This document shows, one piece after another, positions 1 to 11,783 of a DNA stretch of 64,000 nucleotides; position 1 is the stretch's first letter, and the number at the start of each line of letters is the position of its first letter. The DNA is from Topomyia yanbarensis (lineage: Eukaryota > Arthropoda > Insecta > Diptera > Culicidae): NCBI RefSeq assembly GCF_030247195.1, contig NC_080672.1, positions 28,589,906-28,653,905 on the forward strand, written 5' to 3'. The notes under the pieces are model-generated. The model was not told where the DNA came from, did no database searches, and saw only the letters and a program-made list of their open reading frames with translations. The translations under genes and the position numbers were made by a program.

Positions 1-1
1 T

Positions 2-145
2 AAATCCAACGGAAGTGATGCACAAAAGCCGAAGCAATTTGCTCCAGGACTTGGAAATATTAATTCTAACAAGGAGTACCCACCACTTCCAGGGACACCA
101 AAAACCCCAAGTGTCCCCTTTTTTCAAACAGATACTCAGACTTAA
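2..145 (+). CDS. ORF1 (Gag-like) C-terminal tail, partial
   Basis: An open frame enters the window at its first bases and stops with TAA at 143-145, giving 47 residues. The tail contains a proline-rich stretch, EYPPLPGTPKTPSVP, typical of the end of the nucleic-acid-binding ORF1 protein of I-type and Jockey-type LINEs. The zinc knuckles expected upstream are outside the window. ORF2 follows after about 126 bases in the same frame class (position modulo 3), so ORF2 would need re-initiation or another internal start. Assignment rests on position and composition only. Confidence 0.6.
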   Translation, partial: KSNGSDAQKPKQFAPGLGNINSNKEYPPLPGTPKTPSVPFFQTDTQT

Positions 146-271
146 TTTTCACAGCTTTCAATATTACTGATCCTCTTAAAAGCCTTCTGATACGTTTTCT
201 CCCTATAGTGCAAACATTTTTGAAGCAGTTGACTACTAAATGGCCCCTCCTTGCAGCGATCGTATCCTTCG

Positions 272-3200
272 ATGGCTAAGTCATCGAACGAGGTCACCGA
301 TTCGATCACTGTTCTACAGTGGAACAGCAGAAGTATCCTCCCGAAAATCGATTCCTTTAAATTTTTACTAAATAGTTTAAAATGTGATGCTTTCGCATTA
401 TGTGAAACTTGGTTAACTTCCGATATAAATCTCAACTTCCACGACTTTAATATAATTCGTCTGGATCGAGAAAACCCCTATGGAGGAGTACTTTTGGGGA
501 TCAAAAAGTGCTATTCTTTCAACCGAATTAACCTCCCTTCGACACCAGGCATTGAAATTGTCGCTTGTCAAGTTTTAATCAAAGGTAAAGACCTTTGCAT
601 TGCTTCCATCTACATTCCTCCTAGAGCCTCGGTAGGGCACCGAACGCTTTGTAATATCACGGAATCCTTACCGGCACCGCGGCTAGTTCTGGGAGACTTT
701 AACTCGCACGGTACGGTCTGGGGCTGTCTTCATGATGATAATAGATCAACATTAATCCAAGATCTTTGCGATAATTTCAACATGACCATCTTAAACACGG
801 GAGAAATGACGCGGATTCCTACACCACCAGCACGCGCGAGCGCGTTGGATTTATCTCTATGCTCGACATCGCTACAGTTAGATTGTAGGTGGAAGGTGAT
901 CCCTGATCCCCACGGTAGCGACCATTTGCCTATCGTGATTTCAATTGCTAACGGTTCAAGACCATCGAAAACAATCAATGTCTCGTATGACCTCACACGG
1001 AACATTGATTGGAAGAGTTACGCGACCGCGATACCCGTTAAAATCGAATCCACTCAAGAACTTCCTCCGGAGGAAGAGTACAGGTTTTTGGCTGGCTTGA
1101 TTCTCGACAGTGCGAATCAAGCTCAGACTAAACCAGTACCCAGCGCGAATACCCATGGACGGTCTCCCACCCTGTAGTGGGATAAAGAGTGCTCAGAGCT
1201 GTACGCGGAAAAGTCCACTGCATATAAGGCCTTCCGGGAAGACGGGTTACCCGCTAGCTATCTACAGTACGCGTCGTTAGAAAGGCGAATGAAGAGTCTA
1301 ATGAATGCCAAAAAACGTAGTTATTGGCGCCGGTTCGTCGACGGGTTAACGAGAGAAACAGCGATGAGCACTCTTTGGGGTACGGCTCGACGTATGCGTA
1401 ACCGTAATAGTACCAACGAGAACGTGGAATATTCAAACCGTTGGATATTCGCTTTCGCCAAGAAGATCTGTCCGGACTCTGTCCCGGTACAGAAAACGTA
1501 CCGCGCCGCGTCTCCTCACGATACCGCGAACGAAACACCGTTTTCGATGGTGGAGTTCTCACTTGCTCTCTTATCATGCAACAATAACGCCCCAGGGTTA
1601 GACAGAATCAAATTCAACTTGCTGAAGAATCTGCCTGACACTGCAAAAAGGCGCTTGTTGAATTTATTTAACAAGTTTCTTGAGGGTAACATTGTCCCTC
1701 ATGACTGGAGGCAAGTGAAGGTCATCGCCATCCAAAAACCAGGAAAACCAGCCTCCGACCACAACTCATATCGGCCGATTGCAATGCTGTCCTGTATTCG
1801 GAAGTTGTTCGAGAAAATGATCTTGTTTCGCCTCGACAATTGGGTTGAAGCAAATGGCTTACTGTCAGATACACAATTTGGCTTCCGCAAAGGCAAAGGG
1901 ACGAACGATTGCCTTGCGTTGCTTTCTACAGAAATCCAAATGGCCTATGCTAACAAAGAGCAAATGGCATCAGTCTTCTTGGATATTAAGGGGGCTTTTG
2001 ACTCAGTTTCTATCAACATTCTGTCAGAGAAGCTGCACCAGCATGGTCTTTCGCCAATTTTAAATAACTTTTTGCTAAACCTGTTGTCTGAAAAGCACAT
2101 GCACTTTTCGCATGGCGATTTAACAACATCGCGATTTAGCTACATGGGTCTTCCCCAGGGCTCATGTCTAAGTCCCCTGCTCTACAATTTCTACGTGAAT
2201 GACATTGACGATTGTCTTGCCAATTCATGCACGCTAAGGCAACTTGCAGACGACGGGGTGGTCTCTGTTACAGGGCCCAAAGCTGCCGACTTGCAAGGAC
2301 CATTACAAAATACCTTGGACAATTTGTCTGCTTGGGCTCTTCAGCTGGGTATTGAGTTCTCCACGGAGAAAACTGAGTTGGTTGTTTTTTCTAGGAAGCG
2401 TGAGCCGGCGCAACTCCAGCTTCTATTAATGGGTGCAACGATCAACCAGGTTTTCACATTTAAATATCTCGGGGTCTGGTTCGACTCTAAAGGTACCTGG
2501 GGATGTCACATTAGGTATCTGAAACAGAAATGCCAACAAAGGATCAATTTTCTCCGAACAATAACTGGAACATGGTGGGGTGCTCACCCAGGAGACCTGA
2601 TCAGGTTATACCAAACAACGATATTGTCGGTGATGGAGTACGGGTGTTTCTGTTTCCGCTCCGCTGCGAACATACACTTCATCAAACTGGAGAGAATCCA
2701 GTATCGTTGCTTGCGCATTGCCTTGGGTTGCATGCATTCGACCCATACGATGAGTCTCGAAGTGCTGGCGGGCGTTCTTCCGCTAAAAAATCGATTTTGG
2801 GAACTCTCATATCGATTGCTCATCCGATGCGACATTCTGAACCCGGTGGTGATTGAAAACTTCGAGAGGCTCGTCGAGCTTAATTCTCAAACCCGATTTA
2901 TGGCCTTGTACTTCGACTACATGGCACAGAGCATTAATCCTTCTTCATATACTCCCAGCCGTGTTCGTTTCCTAGATACTTCTGATTCTACTGTATTCTT
3001 CGACACATCCATGAAGGAAGAGATTCGTGGAATCCCGGACCATATACGCCCGCAAGTGATCCCCAATATATTTTATAATAAATTCCGAGAAGTCGACTGT
3101 GACAAAATGTTCTACACTGACGGATCAAATCTCGATGGGTCCACTGGCTTCGGTATCTTCAACAATACTATCACCGCTTCATTCAAGCTCAATGATCCCG

Positions 3201-3958
3201 CTTCAGTTTACGTCGCAGAGTTAGCTGCAATTCAGTACACCCTTGGGATCATCGACACTCTGCCCACAGATCACTACTTCATCATTTCGGACAGCCTCAG
3301 CTCCATCGAGGCTCTTCGTGCGATGAAGCCCAAAAAGCAATTCCCATATTTCCTGGGGAAGATACGGGAGTCCTTGTGTACGTTATCTGAAAAATCTTAT
3401 CAAATTACCTTTGTTTGGGTCCCCTCTCATTGCTCTATCCTGGGCAATGAAAAGGCCGACTCATTAGCAAAGGTGGGCGCATTAAATGGTGACATATACG
3501 AAAGACCAATCTGCTTCAACGAATTTTTTAGTATTTGTCGTCAGAGGACACTCAACAGTTGGCAAACCTCGTGGAGCAATGGTGAACTTGGACGATGGCT
3601 ACATTCCATTATCCCAAAGGTATCAACGAAGCCTTGGTTCAGGGGGATGGATGTGGGTCGGGATTTTATTCGTGTAATGTCCCGACTTATGTCCAACCAC
3701 TACACCTTGGATGCGCATCTGCGGCGTATTGGGCTTGCGGAGAGTAGTCTGTGCGCTTGTGACGAGGGCTATCACGACATCGAGCACGTTGTCTGGGTAT
3801 GCGCCGGGTACTTGGACGCCAGGTCTCAGTTAAAGGATTCCCTTCGGGCCCGAGGTAGACCACCCAATGTCCCAGTCCGAGATATGCTGGCAAATCGTGA
3901 TTTCCCCTATATGTCCCTTATTTATACTTTCATAAAAACGACAAATATCCCAATTTAG
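272..3958 (+). pseudogene. ORF2: endonuclease / reverse transcriptase / RNase H, one in-frame stop
   Basis: The frame runs from ATG 272 to TAG 3956-3958 (1229 codons), with one internal TAG at 1175-1177; the 37 codons after that stop continue in frame into the RT part. A TTG at 251 is also in frame after a TGA at 230-232. Endonuclease: LQWNSRS, LCETWL, VLGDFNSHGTVWG and GSDHLPI carry the expected Asn, Glu, Asp and His. RT: FLDIKGAFDSVS (motif A), GLPQGSCLSPLLYNFYVND (motif B) and LADDG (catalytic ADD box). RNase H: FYTDGSN, ELAA, SDSLSS and WVPSH...NEKADSLAK supply Asp, Glu, Asp, His and Asp, all present. A C-x-C...H-x3-H...C motif lies near the end (CACDEGYHDIEHVVWVC). The protein would copy its RNA at nicked chromosomal targets. 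The stop separates endonuclease from RT, so this copy should be unable to move on its own unless the stop is read through. Confidence 0.88.
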
Positions 3959-4753
3959 CCCCTCTCTTTTTATTTCTCGTTTTAGAAGCTTTCTCTTGCC
4001 TTGTGGGACCGATCAGCTCCAGACTGCAACTATGTAACCGCCGTCGCACTTACCACTACGGAAACTGAAGCGAGAGCGACTCAAGGTCCGATGACTTTTG
4101 AAGGATTCCCCGCGGGTCCGAAGAATACCATCCGCCAATCCGACCTACTAGACTGAGGCGGTAATCTTTCGCTGATCTCCCGTTTGAGCGAAAGTTGCAA
4201 GTTTTGCTCTTCTCTCCCGGTCACCATCTACGCTTTCTCTCCCCTGTCCTTGATACAACTGCTTCTACAGCCCCCCTCTGAATATCTTGACCAAGCATAA
4301 GTCTCCGCTAAAAAAGTTCAAATTTGTATTCTGTATTCCTAGTTTTAAGATAGTTGTAATTTTACCTCTTTGTTAAAACTATTGTCCCCCATCTTGTAAA
4401 TAGTATTGTATCCCTAGTCTTAAAACACCTGCGAATTTTCTCATAAATATTTGTTCCCCCTTTTGTGTTCCAAACTATACTGTTAGTTTTAAGATAACTG
4501 TAAATATTTCCTAAAAATTATTACTATTGAATTCCTTGTTTTAAAATTTTTTCATAAAAAAAATCTTTCGCCCCCTCTCTTGTATATAGAATCTTATTTC
4601 TAGTCTTAAGATAGCTGTAATTTTTTTCTCTTTTATATAAAAAATATTTCAACATTGTAACCTCCTAGTTTTAAGATATTCAAAATGTAAAAACAAAAGA
4701 ATTCGGCACCGCTAAGCTAACGCATTTGTGCCTATCAAATAAACGAAATGAAT
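3959..4753 (+). other. 3' UTR of the LINE
   Basis: Non-coding, T-rich sequence between the ORF2 stop and the A-tail. The last 60 bases include AATAAA-like A-rich signals just before the A-run. Its middle contains an imperfect repeated block, listed separately. Confidence 0.7.
4339..4682 (+). repeat. Imperfect repeats of about 50-75 bp in the LINE 3' UTR
   Basis: The phrase CTAGTTTTAAGATAGCTGTAA (with changes) recurs near 4339, 4415, 4482, 4533, 4600 and 4664, usually followed by a T-rich then a C-rich run (for example CCCCCATCTTGTAAATAG). Six degenerate units are visible. Repeats in LINE 3' UTRs can act in recognition by the element's own reverse transcriptase; that role is inference here. 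Confidence 0.55.
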
Positions 4754-4766
4754 AAAAAAAAAAAAA

Positions 4767-6366
4767 GAAGACAGAAAACTGTAACCGAACTAATATCTGG
4801 AACTAAATCTTTATAGCATAAGATTAGCTTGTAAAAACTTTTCGATTGCGTGTGGTAAAAAAACCCGGACCAGTGAAGAAAAATCAAATTTTAGACAATA
4901 TAATCACATTTCATGTATAGACCAAGCATTCTATCGAAACTATAAATATACAAGAATCGAAAACAATTTTATATATGGACAAGATGCGTTTTTGCAACGG
5001 TTTTTCAAGTGGCAGTGTATTCATTCATAAATAGGTTTTGTAGTATGTACCTATTAGTAGAATTAAAATACTATAGGCTGAGTGGAAATGAATCACGTGA
5101 TGGGGAAATGAACCAATGAATTGATCGAACGTAAATAATAAACTTTCGTTGTGCAATTTAGCAACAAATTAAATCTACCTACCTACAGATTAAACCCAAG
5201 CGCACAAAGCAAAATGAATCAACGCTGATGATGATGGGTAGAGCGAAAGAGACAACTAATATCACCACACTTGTTAACCGTGTTTGCAAATGGAGCTCGC
5301 ATGTACAAATTATTTTGTGTACATAAAAGTGTGCTGGAAACCAGCACAATACAAAAGATAGCATAGTGTTTGAACGGACAAGCTCACTCGCATTCACTGG
5401 GTAGGTACACAAATCTGTCGTGTTGGATTAGGGAAGCGCTATCTTCTGTGTGAAAATGCGCGATATTTTGACTAGGTTGTTCATTATTTAAATTTTTAAT
5501 GCCATGATATCAAAAATCTTTGGTTTTATCTATTGGAATCTATTCTTAGAAGTATTTCGGGGCGATATGCGCAAAAAAATTGAAAATTTATCTTGAGATG
5601 GCTGAATTATATGCGTTCAAAATTGGACCACTTTTCGTTACATACCATTTTTGTAGAATTTGCAACGTGCACCCCTATATCGAAAACAAAGACGTAGTCC
5701 TACGTCAAAATTTGACAAAAAACCTGATTTTTTACGGTGAAACCCTTACCCCCTTCCTTAAGATCTCATTAATAAATATTAAATTTTGGAGGTTTTGCAT
5801 TTTCGAACAAATTTTACGAAAGAATACAACGATCTGCTGATACAATAATTTTGGTGAATAATCCTCCTAGAAGTAATTATGGAGAATTTAAACTTCGGGA
5901 ATTTCGGGTAATATATTTTTCAATTTTTTCGAAAGACTTCTTGAAAAGAAATCCAGTAGCTAATATCTCGATCAGAAACCTTTTGGAGAGTGTAGTAGTG
6001 CCAATAATACCTTTCAACTGGTTCCCAGTTCAAGGGTTGCATTCTGAAAAATGTAGATTTTTAGGTATTTATTTATTTTCATGTGAAATGGATACATCGA
6101 CAATAACTGAAGCGAATTAGTCGCACACAATGCCTATAGCTACAACATGGCCAGAAATATTTGGTCGGTTTATCAAAGGCATATTTAGACAAATGTGTAG
6201 AAGGCCGGAAATGTAATATCATTTTTATCATGAATTATGCATACAGTGATATTCGAATTATTGGCTCATTTTTTACTGTACAGTTCGTGCACTATCAGAT
6301 AAATTTTGGTTCAATCTTAATGCAAAGAGTTTCTGGTCCTACTCTGATTACACGAATTCGACATAT
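4767..6366. other. No supported gene
   Basis: AT-rich sequence. Short open frames such as 5580-5840 and 5851-6120 show no recognisable domain, no clear splice signals and no coding bias that I can see. Confidence 0.5.
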
Positions 6367-6576
6367 CGTGGCTGTTGTGCTATCTTATGACAAACGCTAT
6401 TTTGGGATAAACTGAGTTAGATAAGCCACATCACTTATCTAAAAAATCTACTAAGAGGCGTTTTCAGAATTTTGACATTCTGCTTGGTTACTGAGATATA
6501 GCGAGAAACGTGCTGAGAAATTTTTAATTCTTTGCTTCAAATGACTGTGTCTGGGGATTGGCTCAAGTTATCTTGA
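6367..6576 (+). repeat. Left-end fragment of the CGTSGCTRTTGTG inverted-repeat element
   Basis: These 210 bases match 23882-24095 at roughly 90 percent by eye. They begin with the terminal motif (GTTGTGCTATCTTATGACAAA) and end at the phrase GGCTCAAGTTATCTTGA. Only the left end is present; the sequence then passes straight into an end of another element. Confidence 0.75.
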
Positions 6577-6585
6577 CTTGGCACC

Positions 6586-6654
6586 AATACCCTAACCTTT
6601 CATTTGAGATGTGAGCCCGATGTCTTTTTGGTATGATGTCATTTTGAGATACCT
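6586..6654 (-). repeat. Solo end of the GGRTGTCCCAAAAT MITE family
   Basis: Read on the minus strand it starts TAAGGTATCTCAAAATGACA, then contains GACATCGGGCTCAC and AAAGGTTAGGGT, matching the termini of the element at 9801-10449. No partner end is found nearby. Confidence 0.6.
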
Positions 6655-7174
6655 TAACACGGTACACTAAAATAAAGCATAGTTGTGGTTTTATGATTTG
6701 CTACTTCATTAATTACTTATAGGTACCTTTCAATTCATCGGAGCACAGTGCCCCAAGTGGTCTTAAGTCAGCCCAGATAAAATACTGCTGTTTGCTGAAA
6801 AATGGCAAATACAACTAAAATATTGTAGGATATTTCAAATTTCTGAAACCTAAGAAAAAGTTAAAATTCATGTTTTGGGACACTACGAATAACGCTCTTT
6901 ATTGTACACACCATACCATCATATTATTAATGTATTCCGAACTGTTCCTTATCCCTCTTCGACGAATAAAGAACAATTTTCGAAAACATTATTATTATGA
7001 AACAATCAGTTATCGAAAGGCTTTTCAAAATAAAAATATTTGTTCTGACAAGCGTTCTAGATTCGTAATGTTTGCAAACAGATAATTGAGAGTTTATTTA
7101 TTTTAATTATTTAATTGTTTCAAATTGTATTAAATAGAATTTTTTTTCTATCGATTGAATAAAAAAAAATAAAT

Positions 7175-7425
7175 TACTATGCTATATTTCTCCCTAAGAA
7201 AAAAAGTTTCGGTGCAAACCAATTTTTCTCCATTAAGGAGAAACCATATTTGCCCAATCTAAATTAGTTATGGAGTTTGCTTTTCGGCTTCGTCGGAATC
7301 CGACTCTACCAAACTAAATTAGCGCCGGATTTACACTAGCTCCAAAGATGAAGAAACGACTTGTGTTCCTGAGCAAACACCTAGTCAAGCGTGATGTCCC
7401 GCCAGAGAAGGTGTTCTGTTTAAGT
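7175..7425 (+). repeat. Dispersed repeat family G, copy 1
   Basis: Shares the ordered landmarks CTATGCTATATTTCTCC, GGAATCCGAC, GCGCCGGATT, TGTGTTCCTGAGCAAAC and AGCGTGATGTCCCGC with copies near 22555, 29625, 39030 and, inverted, 49880. Non-coding and diverged. Its ends are not defined well enough to name a class. Confidence 0.6.
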
Positions 7426-9508
7426 TGATGAGAACAAATGATTAAATGGGCAAAATTGTTATTTTTTCGATTTTAGCAAAGACGTGAAAAGTAGAAATTG
7501 AGAGGCGGGAGTACCAAACCACTAGCTTACACATGTTTCAATTTAAATTGATTCTAGTCCACCGACCGATTATACGATACCATCTCAACCCTACCAGGCA
7601 ACGCAAAGAATATCCCTAGCTAGTATACATAATCGCAAGAGGAAAGGGCAGAACGGTCTCAAAAAGTCCATGTAAATGAGCGTGGGTTCTAAACAGGGGG
7701 AAAATCCTTCCAGTATAATAAGCCAAAAGGTTGCACCGCTAAAACAACAAGCCCGGTCTGTAGGACTTCAGGACAGCAACCCTCTGGTTTTAATCATTCA
7801 GCAAAAAACAGAAGTAGGTAGTTGGGTATTTCTCAAGTTATCCTAACGTCATTGACTGCACCAACCAGTCCGATCGGAGTGTGTATGTACTTTTTGTGCC
7901 GAAGTGGGGTTATGTTTTGCATACACATATTAGGCCCGTCAGATTGATGGCTGAAATATGATACCGATGAGAGCGAAAAGTGCACACACAGACAGATCCT
8001 GAAACAAAGCACGGGGTGACGGGTGAGACGCAAGCACAAGGATTACAAACTGTTTTCGGGGGTTGTTGATTTGATTAACCCTGTTTAAAACATACACGCG
8101 AGGTACAAGCATCAGGTTTCTTTCTGGGTCGCTATTCAATTTCAAGTCCTATTGGCTGGCTTGGGGATTGCAGGGCGTGTTTAATCGAGATAGAATCGCT
8201 CTTCTTGAAACGGGCCTGTGGTCGTGGCATCCAGCACTGAAAGTCAGACAGACGCTTATTACCAAAATATGTAAATGTGTAGCGTATCTATCGTCGAACG
8301 CTTTACTGCCAATTAAACACAAGGGGATACACTGTATAACTCAGAACAATGGTACTGCCTTGTGCAATTTTTATGCCAACGCCAACGGCAAGACTGTTGC
8401 AGGAGGAAATTCGTTAATTTTTCATCATTTTAAAATTATGCCTCAGTTTCTTCAAAGAAGCCCGCACAGCACGTAGATGGCTTCCCGGTCACATTTTGGT
8501 CTTACCTTGGAGCGGCACCGGAGATAAAGCTCAGGCGGTAAATTTGTATGAATGGCATGTGCCGTCTATCGCGAACATTGTTATATATTCATCCCAGACC
8601 GCTAGCCAAGTTCGTTGTTTTCGTTTTTCTCTTCGCAGAATCAGAGAAAAAGCTTTTTACGCTTTACCATCAATCCATGGTAAATGTGCCGACATCTCAA
8701 TCTAGTTAGTTATGCGTTCAACGTTTCCCTGGCCTACAGCGAAAATGCGCGATTTAGGGTCAATTCAGACTTTCGTCTGGTCGGATTATTGACGTGTCGA
8801 AAAAACTGATTAAAGTGGGCTTTGTGTGTTGAATCAGCCTCCGTCAACGGAACAGAACGTCGATGGCGCCGTCACCGACCATTCTGTCAAAACCTTCCGT
8901 TGATGATGTGTGTGAAAGTATTCATAAGAATGGTAAGGCGACATACATAAAGTTGCAAAATGTTATCACAAGGAACAGACGCCCATCTTGAGTGTTTTAA
9001 TTGACGATTCCTTCAAAATGAAATTAGAAACTCCTTGCCAGGTGCGCTACTTAGATGAACCGATTTGTTTATTGCTTATGTTCACTGTGACGTTAGCGAC
9101 TGTGTCGTCTGAAGCAACCTTAAAATTTTCAACAAAAAGAAACGTCACTTAGTCGGAGCTTTCTTCGATTCCGTAGCAGCAATGACGACGTCATTTTTAT
9201 GCTGTTGATTCTATTTACCGAATCATGTTACGTTTCTGGCAACATCACGACAGCCAATGTGAAATGAAGGAATACAGCCTTAGGTTACGTATTTCGCAGA
9301 ATGTGATTTGAATAATAAAGGCAGGTAGATGATAAAGCGTTACACCGTTTTGGCGACATCACTAATGTAGTGTATCAACTGGTTTACGTTAACGCCTAAC
9401 GAATGACAATTGGCGTGGAGTCGAATGCTGGAATGAAACTGTCAGTGGAAAAGCCCCTAAACTTGAGTTAAATTTATATCATGAAAGCAATTCAAAAAAG
9501 GTAACACG
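7426..9508. other. No supported gene
   Basis: About 2 kb without recognisable features. The frame at 8168-8476 has no known motif. Confidence 0.45.
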
Positions 9509-9776
9509 AAATTATTGAAACACAACAGTTCTTTTAGTGTGTAGTTCAAATCTTGTGAATTGAGTAATTGTGTGCCACGCTGTTTTTCCAGTGAACAGTA
9601 AGTTACGGTGGATTGCCTAGAACAAAGTTTTAATGTAGCGGTAGGCCATCAAAACTTTGTTTCAGGAGGCAATCAACCGTAAGTTCCCGTTCACTGGAAA
9701 AAATAGTGTAGGACACAATTACCCAATTCACTAGATTTGAACTACACACTAAAAAACTGTTGTGCTTCAATAATTT
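9509..9776. repeat. Near-perfect 268-bp hairpin (foldback)
   Basis: The left arm, from AAATTATTGAAACACAACAG to about 9634, is the reverse complement of the right arm, from about 9650 to CAATAATTT at 9776. The arms are about 120 bp with only scattered mismatches, and the loop is about 15 bp. It is non-coding and compatible with a MITE-like foldback element. No clear target duplication is visible. Confidence 0.85.
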
Positions 9777-9800
9777 ATATCTATTTAAACCTGCATAGTA

Positions 9801-10449
9801 GGATGTCCCAAAATTGCATCATGTAGAAATAGGCATCGGGCTTACTTCTCAAATGGAAAGTTAGAGTATTAGGACCCCTTCCTCGCAGTGAATTAGCGAA
9901 AACGCTCGCCACTTATGCTTTTTGAAAAATTGCATAAAATGTCAAAAGGTCACATAACGAAAATTTGAAAAAAAAAAAAAAAAAAGAAACGTATACACTA
10001 TTAGTCGTAGCTATACACTTTCTTCAACAAAATTACACCCCTGTATTACGCTCAACTATTTGAAGTGTTTCCCATTCTTTTAAAATGTTGTAGATACCCT
10101 GTTTAGAAGAAAAACCAATTAAAAAATACCAAAATTGCACAATTTACTAAGTTGTAATGATTCTTGTTTCCAAAATTTGTGCAAATTAACTCGCCAAACT
10201 TTTTCATTTGGATCTCCAGAAAAATTAAAAAATGCTGAAAAAATCTATAATAGTTCAGGAGTACTTCCACAGGCATAAATTGGAAATTTGACCTAAAATC
10301 TGCCAATTTTTCAAGAAATCAAATGTCATCATCAGTATTGAGCGTTTTAGCAAATTCACTCCGAAGAAGAAAGTGGTCCTAAAACACTAACCCTTCATGG
10401 AAAAATTGAGCCCGATGGTTTTTTAACATGATGTCATTTTGGGACACCC
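9801..10449. mobile_element. TA-flanked MITE with ~70-bp inverted ends (Tc1/mariner type)
   Basis: The left end reads GGATGTCCCAAAATTGCATC. The right end, on the minus strand, reads GGGTGTCCCAAAATGACATC. Similarity continues through CATCGGGCT and the following AGTT/GGTTAG segment. Both ends are bordered by TA (9799-9800 and 10450-10451), the target used by IS630/Tc1/mariner elements. There is no transposase; the interior is AT-rich with a 19-base A-run near 9968. Confidence 0.75.
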
Positions 10450-10451
10450 TA

Positions 10452-11122
10452 CTGCGCAGTCGCCATTTCTTTTACTGGGATGTTTTGCTGCGGCCGAGAT
10501 GGAAGTAAGTCAATCAAAAATTTATAATCAAGAAGTGGTAGTTTCAAAAAGAAGAAAATTTCGAAATTCGCCTTAAAGCACCATGTTTGGCAGGCAATCT
10601 GCACCTTAGGAAAGCAAACTAAACTTATCGTCGCAACAGGCGCCATCAATAGTAAAATTTACAACGACCAATGTCATAAAACCTTCGTAACGACGTTTAA
10701 AAAATGTCGAAATCTAAATTGTAAGAAATTTTATAGTGAATTCGTTTTCTTTACATATTGTTAATTCGTGTTTTGGTTTGTTTTGATTTTTACCTGTACT
10801 GCACTGTATTTCATCCGTTTTTTTCCAATTAACTTCAATAATTCAGCACGCTAAAGTACCGATAATAGTGGTCAATTTTTTCGGCGAGCTCATGCGATGG
10901 TGTTTTTGCGCTGATTTTGACAAATAAAACAATTTACACGCTTAGAAAATCAGCGGCCCATCTTTTATTTGAAGCGTATGTATACAGCAGATTATTTAAA
11001 AATTAATAACACAAATGAGAAATGGAATTCATTGACGTTATTCAGTTAAGAAAATGAGGAAGTGGAAAATGATGGGAATAATCATGAAACTGCGGAAGGA
11101 AATGTTGAAACAGCGTGTTTTT
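10452..11122. other. No supported gene; possible flank of the relic downstream
   Basis: AT-rich sequence. An ATGGAAGTAAGT at 10499 could be read as a start plus splice donor, but nothing downstream supports an exon. Confidence 0.35.
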
Positions 11123-11490
11123 TCAGTAACTGCGTCTGGTTTTGTACTTGTGAATGACTTCTTCAGTGTTCTCGTCGTCGCCAGAGTGTAGAATGGAATT
11201 TGTGCATTCCGTCTTGCGTGGTTGGTTAGCTGTGGGACGACCACGTTTACGCTTCGGAGCATTTTTTTGGATTCCTTTTCCTTCACTTTCAATCATGTTT
11301 TCTTCGAATATCTAATTCAGCAACATATTAAATTATTACATTAATAACTCACGCGAAATATCCGACGCGCATTCATTGATGGCCAGCACTTTCCTTCCAC
11401 ACAAGCACGTAATATTTAGAATGGAAACTCAAATTTTTTAGAGGTTTAACGAATACTGGTGCCATTTTGAAGAGCTGCTATTGCATTCTT
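11123..11490 (-). pseudogene. Decayed transposase-like relic: psq-type HTH plus AT-hook tail
   Basis: Minus strand. From 11490 downwards the frame reads KNAIAALQNGTSIR, a stop, TSKKFEFPF, a stop, then ILRACVEGKCW; this resembles the psq/CENP-B-type helix-turn-helix of pogo-like transposases. A possible 41-bp intron (donor CGC|GTGAGT near 11353, acceptor TTAG near 11312) would join it in frame to a clean 57-residue stretch starting at ATG 11294-11296 and ending at TGA 11123-11125. That stretch holds an AT-hook, PKRKRGRP, and an acidic tail (SGDDENTEEV). The two stops in the HTH make a functional protein unlikely. The intron is shorter than usual for insects, and the family call is inference. 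Confidence 0.5.
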
Positions 11491-11783
11491 TATGTCACCT
11501 TCATTTCGCTTTGGCGTATGTAGTGCAAAATAACACACCACTTTTCTGTCAAAATAATTCAAATTTACATTATAGTAGTGCCCCAAGCGAATGTTTTATA
11601 TTGATGTCCGTATTTTTTTCAAAAGAAAAAAATGTTTAAAAACCAACACAAAACTCGTGTTTTGACGTAAGAAAAAAATCACTTGGCATTTTTTACATTG
11701 ATTATATGTACTGTACTGAGGACGAAAGACAGTGCGTTTTCGCAGAACAACGCGCTAAAACATAAAGGACGCCGTAACTAATA

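Larger units (their letters stand above)
1..4766 (+). mobile_element. I-clade (MosquI-like) non-LTR retrotransposon, 5' end outside window
   Basis: The order of parts is an ORF1 tail, an ORF2 with endonuclease, reverse transcriptase and RNase H, a roughly 800-bp 3' UTR, and a 13-base A-run at 4754-4766. Apurinic-type endonuclease, RT, RNase H and a C-terminal Cys/His motif in one ORF is the I/R1/LOA-type plan of LINEs. Within mosquitoes it most resembles the MosquI group of the I clade, which I judge from memory of the family and not from a search. The 5' UTR and most of ORF1 lie before position 1, so no target duplication can be checked. The copy looks fairly young: the coding part is almost free of breaks. 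Related, more decayed fragments lie on the minus strand between 47065 and 49840. Confidence 0.85.

Noticed and set aside
2530..2856. Additional 108-codon frame inside the LINE
   Set aside because: It is an alternative frame of the reverse transcriptase region.
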